DNA from: Oryzobacter telluris | Lineage (GTDB): Bacteria > Actinomycetota > Actinomycetes > Actinomycetales > Dermatophilaceae | NCBI RefSeq assembly: GCF_043099285.1 | Contig: NZ_CP170723.1 | Location: 3,906,001-3,970,000 of the forward strand | DNA length: 64,000 nucleotides | Direction: 5' to 3' | In this document: one piece after another, positions 24,064 to 32,621 of the stretch | How positions within the stretch are numbered: position 1 is the stretch's first letter | Layout: each line of letters opens with the position of its first letter | Notes under the pieces: generated by a model | Seen by the model: only the letters and a program-made list of their open reading frames with translations | Told to the model about the DNA's origin: nothing | Databases searched by the model: none | Translations under genes and position numbers: made by a program

Positions 24064-25467
24064 ATGCCCGCCGACCGTCCAGCCCTCAGCCGCGAGCGGG
24101 TCGTCGACGAGGCGGTGGCCCTGGCCGACGAGCAGGGCCTGCCCGCGTTGTCGATGCGGGCGCTCGCCGGGCGGCTCACGGTCGAGGCGATGTCGCTGTA
24201 CCACCACGTGCCGGGCGGCAAGGACGCCCTCCTCGATGCCATGGTCGACGCGGTGTTCGCGGAGATGCACCTCCCCACCACCGACGGCGACTGGCGCGCG
24301 CAGCTGCGGCTGCGGTCGGTCTCGGGCCGCGCGGCGCTGCGGCGGCACCGGTGGGCGGTCGGCCTCATGGACTCCAGCCGCACCCCCGGGCCCGCGACGA
24401 TCGCGCACCACGACGCCGTCATCGGCTGCATGCTCGCGGGCGGGTTCAGCCTCTCCGCCAGCGGCACCGCCTTCGCCCTGGTCGACGCGCACCTCTACGG
24501 CTTCCTGCTCCAGGAGAACGCCCTGCCGTTCGAGACCGTCGACGAGCTCGCGGCCATCGGCACCGAGATCCTCGTCCCGGAGGTCCGGGCCGCCTTCCCC
24601 CACTTCACCCGCTTCGCCGAGACCCATGCGATGCGGCCGGGCTACTCCTTCGGGTACGAGTTCGAGCCCAGCCTCGACCTCGTCCTCGACGCCGTCGAGC
24701 GGCTCCTCGACCCGGGTCGGCCGCCCGCGCAGCCGCACGTGGCGCCGCCCGTGGTCGCGCCGCCGCCGGTGGAGGTCGTCGTGCCTGTGCTCGGCGTCGA
24801 CGGCTGCCCCGGTGGATGGGTGGGGGCGCTCCTCGTGCCGGGCGCCCCTCGTCCCCGGGTCGTCGTCGCCCCGACGATCGCCGAGCTCGTCGAGACCGTG
24901 CGGTCGGAGGTCGAGATCGCCGTGGTGGGCATCGACATCCCGATCGGCCTGCCGGACAGCACGATCCGCCGGGCCGACGTCCTCGCCCGTCGCGAGCTGC
25001 GGGGCGGCGCGAGTTCGGTCTTCACCACGCTGACCCGTGCCGCCTACCTCGAGGCGACCCGCGCCGAGGCCGACACCGTGAACCGCGCCCTCAGCGGCCA
25101 GGGCGTCGGCGCGCAGGCGTTCGCGCTGCGCGCCAAGATCCTCGAGGTCGACGCGTGGCGGCGGTCGCGCCCCACGGTCGAGGTGGTCGAGGTGCACCCC
25201 GAGGTCTCGTTCCGGGCGATGACCGGGGGGACGGCGCTACCCAGCAAGAAGACCGAGGAGGGGCAGCGCGCCCGGCTGGAGGCGCTGGGCGCGGCCGGGA
25301 TCGCGCAGCCGTCCGTCCTCAAGGGGTCCGGGTACGCGGCGGACGACGTCCTCGACGCCTGCGCCGTGGCGTGGACCGCCGCCCGCCGGGTGGCCGGCCT
25401 GTCGAGGTCGCTGCCCGAGGAGCCCGAGGTGTTCGGCGACGGCATCGAGGCCGCCATCCACGTCTGA
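24064..25467 (+). CDS. TetR-family regulator fused to a DUF429 domain
   Basis: A 467-residue protein. Residues 1-225 form a TetR repressor: the helix-turn-helix region is LSMRALAGRLTVEAMSLYHHV and the rest resembles the TetR_C ligand-binding domain. After a proline-rich linker (about 226-240), residues 241-467 are a DUF429 domain, recognisable from VLGVDGCPGGWVGALL, VGIDIPIGLP and EVHPEVSFRAM. DUF429 is predicted to have an RNase H-like nuclease fold; its substrate is unknown. Both halves are normally separate proteins. The reading frame runs through the junction without irregularity. The paired operators upstream support the regulatory half being active. Confidence 0.85.
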   Translation: MPADRPALSRERVVDEAVALADEQGLPALSMRALAGRLTVEAMSLYHHVPGGKDALLDAMVDAVFAEMHLPTTDGDWRAQLRLRSVSGRAALRRHRWAVGLMDSSRTPGPATIAHHDAVIGCMLAGGFSLSASGTAFALVDAHLYGFLLQENALPFETVDELAAIGTEILVPEVRAAFPHFTRFAETHAMRPGYSFGYEFEPSLDLVLDAVERLLDPGRPPAQPHVAPPVVAPPPVEVVVPVLGVDGCPGGWVGALLVPGAPRPRVVVAPTIAELVETVRSEVEIAVVGIDIPIGLPDSTIRRADVLARRELRGGASSVFTTLTRAAYLEATRAEADTVNRALSGQGVGAQAFALRAKILEVDAWRRSRPTVEVVEVHPEVSFRAMTGGTALPSKKTEEGQRARLEALGAAGIAQPSVLKGSGYAADDVLDACAVAWTAARRVAGLSRSLPEEPEVFGDGIEAAIHV

Positions 25468-25516
25468 GCGGATATCTCGCTCGCCGGGCCCCGGTCGCAC
25501 TGGCAGGGTGTCGGCC

Positions 25517-25927
25517 ATGACTGCACGCGTGTCCCACACCTCCGTCGACTGCCGCAACGCCTACGAGCTGTCCGAGTGGTGGAAGGGGGTCCTCGACTAC
25601 GTCGACGTCGAGGGCGACCCCAACCTCCCGGGCCACGAGGAGTGCCTGATCCTCGACCGCGACGACCGCCACCGGATCCTCTTCATCGAGGTGCCCGAGG
25701 GCAAGAGCGTGAAGAACCGGATCCACTTCGACATCGAGCCGCTCGAGGGCACCCGCGACGAGGAGCTCGAGCGGCTCCTTGCGCACGGGGCCACCCAGGT
25801 CGCCGACCACCGCGGCATCCACGGCCCCGGCTCGGGCTGGGTCATCCTCGCCGACCCGGAGGGCAACGAGTTCTGCATCCTGCGCAACGGCGCCGAGCGC
25901 GCCGCCGCCGGGACGACCCAGGCCTGA
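25517..25927 (+). CDS. VOC/glyoxalase-like family protein
   Basis: A 136-residue single-domain protein of the vicinal oxygen chelate superfamily. ARVSHTSVDCRNAYELSEWW begins it, KNRIHFDIEP lies in the middle and WVILADPEGNEFCIL is the characteristic last strand with its metal-ligand Glu. The activity is unknown; related actinobacterial proteins are annotated only as glyoxalase-like. The ATG at 25517 is chosen because CAGGGT seven bases upstream fits a leaderless promoter; a GTG at 25508 is possible. The gene stands alone. Confidence 0.8.
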   Translation: MTARVSHTSVDCRNAYELSEWWKGVLDYVDVEGDPNLPGHEECLILDRDDRHRILFIEVPEGKSVKNRIHFDIEPLEGTRDEELERLLAHGATQVADHRGIHGPGSGWVILADPEGNEFCILRNGAERAAAGTTQA

Positions 25928-26015
25928 CCGCGGAACAGCGGGTGGCGGGGCGGCGTTGAGCCCGACGCCGCGTCCCCGTGACGACGCCCCTGACCCCCTG
26001 ACGAGAGGCCCCCGC

Positions 26016-26426
26016 ATGTCCGACTGGAACACGAACATCATCGAGGAGTTCCGCGCCAACGGCGGCACGGTGACGACCATGGGCTTCGGCCGCGGTCTGG
26101 TCCTGCTGCACCACCTCGGCGCCCGCACCGGCACCGAGCGCGTCTCGCCGCTCGCCGCCATCCGCGCCGACGCCGACACCTGGCTGCTCGCCGCCTCCAA
26201 GGCCGGCGCCCCGGACAACCCGGACTGGTACCACAACCTGCGCGCCCACCCCGAGGTCAGCATCGAGACCCCGGACGACGGCACGGTCGAGGTGACCGCC
26301 CGCGTCCTCGAGGGTGAGGCGCGCGACGAGGCCTGGGGCCGCTTCACGGCGATGTCGGAGGGCTTCCGCTCCTACGAGCAGAAGACGACCCGCGTCATCC
26401 CGGTGGTCGAGCTGACCCGACGATGA
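26016..26426 (+). CDS. Deazaflavin (F420)-dependent nitroreductase-family protein
   Basis: A 136-residue protein of the Ddn-like split-barrel family, which uses reduced F420. The typical blocks are LLHHLGARTGTERVSPL, WLLAASKAGAPDNPDWYHNL and ARVLEGEARDEAWGRF. It probably reduces quinones or other small aromatics in the cytoplasm. The ATG at 26016 is preceded by GAGAGGCC, an acceptable ribosome site. Its stop lies 28 bp before the SDR gene, so the two may be co-transcribed. With the PPOX protein it indicates that the organism makes F420. Confidence 0.85.
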   Translation: MSDWNTNIIEEFRANGGTVTTMGFGRGLVLLHHLGARTGTERVSPLAAIRADADTWLLAASKAGAPDNPDWYHNLRAHPEVSIETPDDGTVEVTARVLEGEARDEAWGRFTAMSEGFRSYEQKTTRVIPVVELTRR

Positions 26427-26454
26427 TCCGCCGCCACCGGACCGACGGCTCCGC

Positions 26455-27378
26455 GTGAGCCGCTGGGGGTACGGCGACGTCCCCGACCTGACCGGCCGAC
26501 GCGCCCTCGTCACGGGGGCCAACAGCGGGATCGGCGCGGTCGAGGCCCGCGTCCTCGCCCAGCACGGAGCGGACGTCGTGCTCGCCGCGCGACGCCCCGA
26601 CGCCGCGCGCGAGGTGGCCGACCGCATCCGGGCCTCCGGTGCGCCCGGCGCGGTGGAGGTCGAGGAGCTCGACCTCGCCTCGCTCGACTCGGTGCGCGCC
26701 CTCGCGCGCCGGCTGGAGGGCCCACTCGACCTCCTCGTCAACAACGCCGGAGTGATGGCGCCGCCCCGGCGACGGGAGACGGCCGACGGCTTCGAGCTGC
26801 AGTTCGGCACCAACCACCTGGGCCACTTCGCGCTCACCGGGCTGCTGCTGCCGCGGCTGCTCGAGTCGGCGGCCCCGAGGGTGGCCACGGTGTCCTCCCT
26901 GGCCCACTTCTCCAGCGACGGGCGCGTGGCCGAGGGCAACCCGCCCGACGACTACGACCCGCAGACCTCGTACGGCCGCTCGAAGCTGGCCAACCTGCTC
27001 TTCGCCACCGAGCTGCACCGGCGCACGCAGGTGCCCGGCTCGCCGCTCGCCTCCCTCACCTCCACCGCCGCTCACCCCGGCGTCTCGAACACGCGGCTGT
27101 TCACGAGCCGCGACGGGATGGGGGCGCTGGCCGTGGTCCGCGCCCTCGGGCCGGTCGTGGGGAAGGTCGCGTTCAGCAGCCCCGAGCGCGGGGCCGAGGC
27201 GGTCGTCAACGCCGCCACGGTCGCGCGGCCGGGCGCCTACGTCGGGCCGACCTGGCTCGGCGGCTGGCGGGGGCCGGTCGGCGAGGTCGGGCGGTCCCCG
27301 TGGGGAGCCGACGAGGCCCTGGGTCGCCTGCTCTGGGACCGCAGCGAGGACCTGACGGGAGTCTCCTTCCCCGGCTGA
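26455..27378 (+). CDS. Short-chain dehydrogenase/reductase, retinol-dehydrogenase-like
   Basis: A 307-residue classical-to-extended SDR. TGANSGIG (about 19-26) binds NAD(P), NNAG (about 96-99) is the structural motif, and YGRSK (about 163-167) supplies the catalytic Tyr and Lys. The loop region GTNHLGHFALTG resembles WW-domain-oxidoreductase/retinol dehydrogenase-type SDRs. The substrate is unknown. The GTG start gives a normal N-terminus. A degenerate sigma-factor fragment begins directly after the stop. Confidence 0.85.
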   Translation: MSRWGYGDVPDLTGRRALVTGANSGIGAVEARVLAQHGADVVLAARRPDAAREVADRIRASGAPGAVEVEELDLASLDSVRALARRLEGPLDLLVNNAGVMAPPRRRETADGFELQFGTNHLGHFALTGLLLPRLLESAAPRVATVSSLAHFSSDGRVAEGNPPDDYDPQTSYGRSKLANLLFATELHRRTQVPGSPLASLTSTAAHPGVSNTRLFTSRDGMGALAVVRALGPVVGKVAFSSPERGAEAVVNAATVARPGAYVGPTWLGGWRGPVGEVGRSPWGADEALGRLLWDRSEDLTGVSFPG

Positions 27379-27600
27379 TGTCCGCTGTCCGAGCAGGACC
27401 GCTCGCACTGGGACCGCGCGATGGTCGCCGAGGGCACGGCCCTCCTCGACTCCGTGTTCGGCGCCGGCCGGGTCGGCGAGTACGAGGTGCAGGCCGCGAT
27501 CGCCGCCGTCCACGACCGGGCGCCCACCGCGGCCGAGACCGAGTGGCCCCAGGTGCTCGAGCAGGTGGCGCCGTCGCCGTTCGTCACCCTCCACGCCTGA
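27379..27600 (+). pseudogene. Decayed fragment of an ECF sigma factor (SigJ/DUF6596-like C-terminal part)
   Basis: Reading in frame from 27379 gives LSEQDRSHWDRAMVAEGTAL, then YEVQAAIAAVHDRAPTAAET, EWPQVL and APSPFVTLHA before a TGA. These blocks follow, in order, the conserved C-terminal region of large ECF sigma factors (DQDRSRWDR, LQAAIAAVHAEA, DWPQI-LYD-L, PSPVV-LNRAVA). There is no start codon in a sensible position, the entire sigma-2/sigma-4 part is missing, the ALYDRL segment is deleted and the end is truncated. It is a remnant, not a working gene. Confidence 0.75.
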
Positions 27601-27606
27601 CCTCCC

Positions 27607-27631
27607 CCGCACCCCGTCGCGGTGGGTGCGG
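27607..27631 (+). terminator. Hairpin after the sigma-factor remnant
   Basis: CCGCACCC (27607-27614) pairs perfectly with GGGTGCGG (27624-27631) around a 9-nt loop. It probably insulates glpD from upstream transcription. Confidence 0.5.
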
Positions 27632-27718
27632 ACGTGGCTGCTGGGGCCGCCACTTCCGCACTCGCGGCCGGAGCCGCCCGGCGACCACCGACACCCGGCC
27701 ATCTGGGACGCTTGGACC

Positions 27719-29380
27719 ATGACGCTGCGCCGTGCGAACCTCGCCCGGATCTCCGGGGGGCTGTTCGACGTCCTCGTGGTGGGCGGCGGCATCAACGGCG
27801 CGGTCTCGGCGGCCGCCCTGGCCGGGCGCGGAGCCACCGTCGCGCTCGTCGACCGCGGCGACTTCGGCGCCTTCACCAGCCAGGAGTCGAGCAACCTCGT
27901 CTGGGGCGGCTTCAAGTACCTGGAGAACTACGAGCTCCCCCTCGTCTTCGGCCTGTGCCGCTCCCGCAACCGCCTGATGAAGGCGTACCCGGACAACGTC
28001 AAGGAGATCGGCTTCCTCGCGGCCCTCGACCGCACCGCCCCCTACCGCCCCTGGTTCGCCGCGCTCGGCGCCACCGCCTACTGGGGCATCGGGATGTTCG
28101 GGACCGACCGGCCGCACCTGATCAGCGCCACGGCCCTGGAGACCGAGGAGCCGGTCGTCGACACCACCACGGTGCGCGGCGCCATCCAGTACCAGGACGC
28201 CTACCTCGTCGACAACGACTCGCGCTTCGTCTTCTCGTTCGTCCGCTCCGCCATCGAGGCCGGGGCGTCCGTCGCCAACTACGTCGAGCTCGTCGCCGCC
28301 GAGCGCCAGGACGACCGGTGGGTCTGCACGCTGCGCGACACCGACACCGGGGAGGAGCACACGACCCAGGCCCGCGTCCTCGTCAACGCCGCCGGCCCCT
28401 TCGTCGACGCCGTCAACGACGACCTGCGCACCACCACGGGCCACCGGATCGTGTACTCCAAGGGCATCCACCTCGTCGTGCCCCGCCTCACCACCACCCG
28501 CCACGACCGCGTCCTCGCCTTCTTCGACGACACCCAGCGCCTCTTCTACGTCATCCCGATGGGCCACCGGTCCGTCATCGGCACCACCGACACCCGTGTC
28601 GACGAGCCGTTCACCCACGTGACCGACGAGGACCGGGACTTCCTCCTGGCCCAGATCAACGCCCGCCTCGACCTCGAAGCACCCCTGACGAGAGCCGATG
28701 TCATCGCCGAGCGGTGCGGTGTCCGTCCCCTCGTCGTCAGCCGTGGCGACGGCGACCACACCGAGGCCGACTGGACCTCCCTCTCGCGCAAGCACGTGGT
28801 CGAGCGCGACGACGCGCGCGGCGTCGTCACCGTCCTCGGCGGCAAGCTCACCGACTGCCTCAACGTGGGCGAGGAGGTCGCGGCCGACGTCGAGGCCCTC
28901 GGCATCCCCCTCGAGGACGACCTGCACAACTGGTACGGCGAGCCCGCCAAGCCCACCCGCGCCGAGTTCTACCGCCAGGCCCGCCTGATGAAGCTCGACA
29001 GCCTCCGCACCCGTCCCGATGCCGAGCCCCTCACCGACCGCCTGTGGAGGCGTTACGGCAGAAGGGCGTTCGACATGCTCGAGGCCATCCGCGCCGACCC
29101 GGGCATGGGCGAGGACGTCATGGGCTCCACCGACTACCTGCGCGTCGAGCTCCACAACGCCGCCGAGCACGAGATGGTCGTGACCCTCGACGACTTCATG
29201 CGCCGCCGCTCCAAGATCGACCTCGTCGTGCGCGACGAGGACATCGTCGGCTCACCCGGGCTGCGCGAGGTCGCCGAGATCCTCTTCGGCGCCGATGCCG
29301 ACCGCCGACTCGCCGACTACCTCGCCGCCAAGACGGGTCGCGACGACCTCAGGCCGACGGGGACTCCGCGACCCGCTTGA
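27719..29380 (+). CDS. glpD: Glycerol-3-phosphate dehydrogenase, FAD-dependent
   Basis: A 553-residue flavoprotein of the GlpD/DAO family, oxidising sn-glycerol 3-phosphate to dihydroxyacetone phosphate at the membrane and passing electrons to quinone. VVGGGINGA (about 20-28) is the FAD motif, and QESSNLVWGGFKYLE (about 55-69), RVLVNAAGPFVD and VYSKGIHLVV are family blocks. A C-terminal GlpD domain with TVLGGKLTDCLNVGEE follows. The ATG at 27719 gives the usual N-terminus. No glpK or glpF lies beside it. The last 32 bp overlap the convergent SRPBCC gene. Confidence 0.9.
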   Translation: MTLRRANLARISGGLFDVLVVGGGINGAVSAAALAGRGATVALVDRGDFGAFTSQESSNLVWGGFKYLENYELPLVFGLCRSRNRLMKAYPDNVKEIGFLAALDRTAPYRPWFAALGATAYWGIGMFGTDRPHLISATALETEEPVVDTTTVRGAIQYQDAYLVDNDSRFVFSFVRSAIEAGASVANYVELVAAERQDDRWVCTLRDTDTGEEHTTQARVLVNAAGPFVDAVNDDLRTTTGHRIVYSKGIHLVVPRLTTTRHDRVLAFFDDTQRLFYVIPMGHRSVIGTTDTRVDEPFTHVTDEDRDFLLAQINARLDLEAPLTRADVIAERCGVRPLVVSRGDGDHTEADWTSLSRKHVVERDDARGVVTVLGGKLTDCLNVGEEVAADVEALGIPLEDDLHNWYGEPAKPTRAEFYRQARLMKLDSLRTRPDAEPLTDRLWRRYGRRAFDMLEAIRADPGMGEDVMGSTDYLRVELHNAAEHEMVVTLDDFMRRRSKIDLVVRDEDIVGSPGLREVAEILFGADADRRLADYLAAKTGRDDLRPTGTPRPA

Positions 29381-29819
29381 GCCGCCCGAGACCCTTCTCG
29401 AAGTCGGGCCCGACGAGCGAGTCCATCGACTTCACGAGCGAGAACACCCGCATGACGGCGCTCAGCTCGCCGGTCATCCGCCACTCCACCGTCGTCGAAC
29501 CCGACCCGGTCGGCGTCAGGGTGAAGACGAAGGCGTTGTCGGCCGGGAAGGGCTTGTCGAAGTGCAGGTCGGCGCCGACCGCGTCCGGGTCGTCCCTCGT
29601 GATCCGCATCCACCCCTTGCCGGCCTTCTTGTTGCCCTCCCAGGCGTAGTGCGCCCCCACCCCGCTCTCGGGGCCCGAGTAGGTGCGCTCCATCGCCGGG
29701 TCGACGTCCTCCCACGGTGACCACGCGGTCCACTCGTGGAAGTCGCGCAGCAGCCCCCTGATCCGGTCGGCCGGAGCGGCGATGGTGGTCGTGCGGGTCA
29801 CGGAGTACGGCTTGCCCAT
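29349..29819 (-). CDS. SRPBCC (polyketide-cyclase-like) family protein
   Basis: A 156-residue START-like fold protein. VTRTTTIAAPADRIRGLLRD is the typical first strand and helix, WTAWSPWEDVDPAMERTY the following loop, and VEWRMTGELSAVMRVFSLV the later part. Members bind hydrophobic ligands or act in polyketide-like chemistry; no specific ligand can be read. The gene overlaps the 3' end of glpD by 32 bp, so transcripts of the two can pair. Confidence 0.8.
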   Translation of the reverse strand: MGKPYSVTRTTTIAAPADRIRGLLRDFHEWTAWSPWEDVDPAMERTYSGPESGVGAHYAWEGNKKAGKGWMRITRDDPDAVGADLHFDKPFPADNAFVFTLTPTGSGSTTVEWRMTGELSAVMRVFSLVKSMDSLVGPDFEKGLGRLKRVAESPSA

Positions 29820-29942
29820 GGCGGCAGTCTGCCCGGTGGGGCACTCGACGGGCCAGACCCGCGTTCACCCGGTGTGGCCACGAACAGCGACCTCACAGCC
29901 CACTCGGACGTGCTTTCGAGGCAGCGCGGCAACGGTGGGGGC

Positions 29943-30113
29943 ATGGACACCACGACGCGCCCCACCGTCCGTGACCTCATCGCCGAGCTCGCCGCGACCG
30001 AGGACGTCCTCCGGGGGCACCGCCGTGGCGCCACGTCCACCGACCAGGCCGTCCGCCACCGACAGCGCGAGATCGTCGTCGAGCTCAGGCGCCGCCGCCG
30101 CGCCCACCGATGA
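29943..30113 (+). CDS. Small hypothetical protein
   Basis: A 56-residue basic, helical protein (TVRDLIAELAATEDVLRG near the start, Arg-rich RRRRRAHR at the end). The ATG follows GGTGGGGGC, a possible ribosome site. I know no family. The last 29 bp overlap the convergent monooxygenase gene. The even codon pattern and the absence of any other gene in the interval favour a real gene, but its small size leaves doubt. Confidence 0.45.
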   Translation: MDTTTRPTVRDLIAELAATEDVLRGHRRGATSTDQAVRHRQREIVVELRRRRRAHR

Positions 30114-31320
30114 CCCGGGCGGGCTCCGCAGCGGGCTCGGGTGCGTCCCACGTGACCCGGTACCCCGACATCCACTCCTGGCGCGCGTCGCTCGCCACGG
30201 TGCGGAAGACGAGCCGCATGACCGCCTCCAGGAGCGGGCGGGCCAGCCGGCCCGGGACCTTGGCGCTGGACGACCGCGCCCCGACCGCGACGATCCGCTC
30301 CACCCGCGGCCGACGCGCCACCTCGTAGGAGGTGAGCGCCTCCGGCAGGGTCGGCGCGTCGCGCACCGCCACCGCGAGGGCGACCGCGTCCTCGAGCGCC
30401 ATCGACGCCCCCTGTCCCGAGCTGGGAGCCGGCGCGTGGCCCGCGTCGCCGATGACGACCGCCGACCCGTCGTGCCAGACCGGGACGTGCCCGAGGTCGT
30501 GGGTGTTGTCGGCGGCCAGCTCGAACTCCCCGCGCGCCACGACCTCCGCGCCGCACCCGGCGTCACCGGACAACGCCTCCACCAGCACCTCCCGCCACTG
30601 CTCCTGCGTGGTGGCGGCCCGCTCCTCGGGGGTGATGGCGGGGCGCGGCAGGTTGACGAACCAGATGACGTCGCCCGCCGGCGTCGGCACGAGGCCGGAG
30701 AACGCCCTGCGCCCGAAGACGAAGGTCCAGGCGCCGGGCTCCAGCGTCGCGGCGAGGTCGGGGGTGTGGGCGATGCCGCCGAAGTTGGTCAGCCCCACGT
30801 ACCGGGCGGCGGGCGCGAGCGGGTCGAGGTGGCGGCGGACCACCGAGTGCACGCCGTCGGCCCCGACGACGAGGTCGGCCTCCAGATCCTCCCCCGACTC
30901 CAGGGTCACGACCGTCCCGGTGGCGGTCCGGCGCAGCGAGGCGACGCGGGCGCCGTACCGGAGCTCGACCCCGCGAGCCGCCGCGGCCTCCCCGAGCACC
31001 GCGGCGAGCCGCGACCGCTTCAGGGTCAGGGCGGGGGTGCCGTCGTCGAGAGGCCGCCCGAACGAGGGTCGCCCCAGCACCCGACCGGTGGCTCCGAGGA
31101 TGACCGACCCCGACGTCGGCTGCCCCACCGCCTTCACCGCGTCGAGGACGTCGAGCGCCGCGAGCGCGCTCAGCCCGTTCGGCGAGACCGCGAGGTAGGA
31201 CCCCACGTCACCGTCGGGTCGCGGGTGGGCCTCGAGCACCACCGACGACACCCCGACCTCCTCGAGCGCCAGGGCCGTGGCCGGTCCCGCGATGCCGCTC
31301 CCGATGACGACCGCTCTCAT
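30085..31320 (-). CDS. FAD-dependent monooxygenase, aromatic-ring hydroxylase type
   Basis: A 411-residue class A flavoprotein monooxygenase. GSGIAGPATA (8-17) binds the ADP of FAD, GADGVHSVVR (about 155-164) is the DG motif and GDAGHAPAPSSGQGASMALEDA contains the GD motif contacting the ribityl chain. Such enzymes hydroxylate phenolic or similar compounds with NAD(P)H and O2; the substrate is unknown. The gene is divergent from a MarR regulator, with two TTCGA palindromes between the starts, so induction by its substrate through MarR is likely. Confidence 0.88.
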   Translation of the reverse strand: MRAVVIGSGIAGPATALALEEVGVSSVVLEAHPRPDGDVGSYLAVSPNGLSALAALDVLDAVKAVGQPTSGSVILGATGRVLGRPSFGRPLDDGTPALTLKRSRLAAVLGEAAAARGVELRYGARVASLRRTATGTVVTLESGEDLEADLVVGADGVHSVVRRHLDPLAPAARYVGLTNFGGIAHTPDLAATLEPGAWTFVFGRRAFSGLVPTPAGDVIWFVNLPRPAITPEERAATTQEQWREVLVEALSGDAGCGAEVVARGEFELAADNTHDLGHVPVWHDGSAVVIGDAGHAPAPSSGQGASMALEDAVALAVAVRDAPTLPEALTSYEVARRPRVERIVAVGARSSSAKVPGRLARPLLEAVMRLVFRTVASDARQEWMSGYRVTWDAPEPAAEPARVIGGRGGGA

Positions 31321-31350
31321 TCGCTACCCTTTCCTACGACGACCATACTG

Positions 31351-31378
31351 TTCGATGATCGAAACTTCGAATGTCGAA
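31351..31378. promoter_or_regulatory. Tandem MarR-type operators
   Basis: TTCGATGATCGAA (31351-31363) and TTCGAATGTCGAA (31366-31378) both fit TTCGANNNTCGAA with perfect half-sites and lie 15 bp apart centre to centre. They occupy the space between the divergent monooxygenase and MarR genes. Confidence 0.7.
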
Positions 31379-31389
31379 AGGATTGCAGC

Positions 31390-31848
31390 ATGGGCAGATC
31401 CCGTCAAGCCGCTCTGGCCGACCTCGGGGTCGCGATGCAGCGCTACCAGCGCACCGTGCAGTCCTTCGACGACGCCGTCGGTCGCATCCTCGGCCTCGGC
31501 CCGGCCGACCTGCGCTGCCTCGACGTGCTCACCGAGGGCGCCCGCTCGGCCGGCGAGCTCGCCACCGCCACGGGCCTGCGGCCGGCCGCCACGACCGCCC
31601 TCATCGACCGGCTCGCCGAGCGCGGGTTCGTCCGTCGGGTGCCCGACGCAGCCGACCGCCGCCGCGTCCTCGTGGAGATGACCGACGAGGGGTACCGCCG
31701 CACCGGGGCCCTGTACGGGCCGATGATCGAGGAGGCCGGGCGGCCGCTCGAGGGGTTCACCGTCACCGAGATCGAGCGGATGCGCGCCCTCCTCGACGGC
31801 TTCACCGAGGTCACCGAGCGCCACGCCCGCGGCCTCGCGCAGGGCTGA
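31390..31848 (+). CDS. MarR-family transcriptional regulator
   Basis: A 152-residue winged-helix repressor. LRCLDVLTEGARSAGELATA and ATTALIDRLAERGFVRRV form the DNA-binding core, and RRRVLVEMTDEGYRR is the conserved wing. The ATG at 31390 is the only start between the operators and the domain. It very likely binds the two TTCGA palindromes directly upstream, controlling itself and the divergent monooxygenase. The ligand is unknown. Confidence 0.9.
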   Translation: MGRSRQAALADLGVAMQRYQRTVQSFDDAVGRILGLGPADLRCLDVLTEGARSAGELATATGLRPAATTALIDRLAERGFVRRVPDAADRRRVLVEMTDEGYRRTGALYGPMIEEAGRPLEGFTVTEIERMRALLDGFTEVTERHARGLAQG

Positions 31849-31887
31849 GCGAGGAACACCACGGCACCCGGGCCTGTTGGCCCCGCC

Positions 31888-32544
31888 ATGCGCATCCTCG
31901 TCATCGGCGGCCACGGCAAGGTGGCCCGCCTCCTGCACCCCGTCCTCACCACGCGCGGTCACGAGGTGACCGCCGTCATCCGCAACCCCGACCACGCGGC
32001 CGACGTCGAGGCCGACGGTGCCACCGCGCTCGTCGCCGACGTCGAGGCGCTCGGGACGGCCGACATCGCCGAGCTCCTGCGCGGCCACGACGCCGTCGTG
32101 TGGTCCGCGGGCGCGGGTGGCGGGAACCCGGGCCGGACGTACGCGGTCGACCGCGACGCGGCGGTCCGCACGATGGAGGCCGCGGCCGTCGCCGGCGTCG
32201 ACCGGTTCGTCAGCGTGTCCTACTTCGGGGCCGGGCCCGACCACGGCGTCCCCGAGGGCGACCCGTTCTTCGCGTACGCCGACGCCAAGACCGCCGCCGA
32301 CGCCCACCTGGCCGGCACCGACCTCGCGTGGACCATCCTGCGACCGAGCCGGCTCACCGACGACCCCGGGACGGGGTCGATCGAGACCTCGCGCACCGGC
32401 GCCACGAAGGGTGCGGTCCCCCGCGCCGATGTCGCCCTCGTCATCGCCGAGACCCTGGAGCGCCCGGGCCTGGCCGGTGCGGTCGTCGAGTTCAACTCCG
32501 GACCCGTCCCCGTCGCCGACGAGCTCGACGCCGCGGCCGGCTGA
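31888..32544 (+). CDS. NAD(P)-binding protein, atypical SDR (YwnB/HscarG-like)
   Basis: A 218-residue Rossmann-fold protein of the atypical SDR group. VIGGHGKVARLL (5-16) is the nucleotide-binding loop, VVWSAGAGG the second strand, and RFVSVSYFGAG and PFFAYADAKTAAD carry the remnants of the active-site region, with Tyr and Lys in YADAK. It may act as an NAD(P)-dependent sensor or epimerase-like enzyme; the substrate is unknown. It lies 39 bp after marR on the same strand and may be co-transcribed with it. Confidence 0.8.
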   Translation: MRILVIGGHGKVARLLHPVLTTRGHEVTAVIRNPDHAADVEADGATALVADVEALGTADIAELLRGHDAVVWSAGAGGGNPGRTYAVDRDAAVRTMEAAAVAGVDRFVSVSYFGAGPDHGVPEGDPFFAYADAKTAADAHLAGTDLAWTILRPSRLTDDPGTGSIETSRTGATKGAVPRADVALVIAETLERPGLAGAVVEFNSGPVPVADELDAAAG

Positions 32545-32621
32545 GGACCCCGACCGACTCAGGGTCGGCTCAGGGGCGTGCCGGAGGGACGCCCGCCGCG
32601 CCGATGGGACACGCTGGGGGC

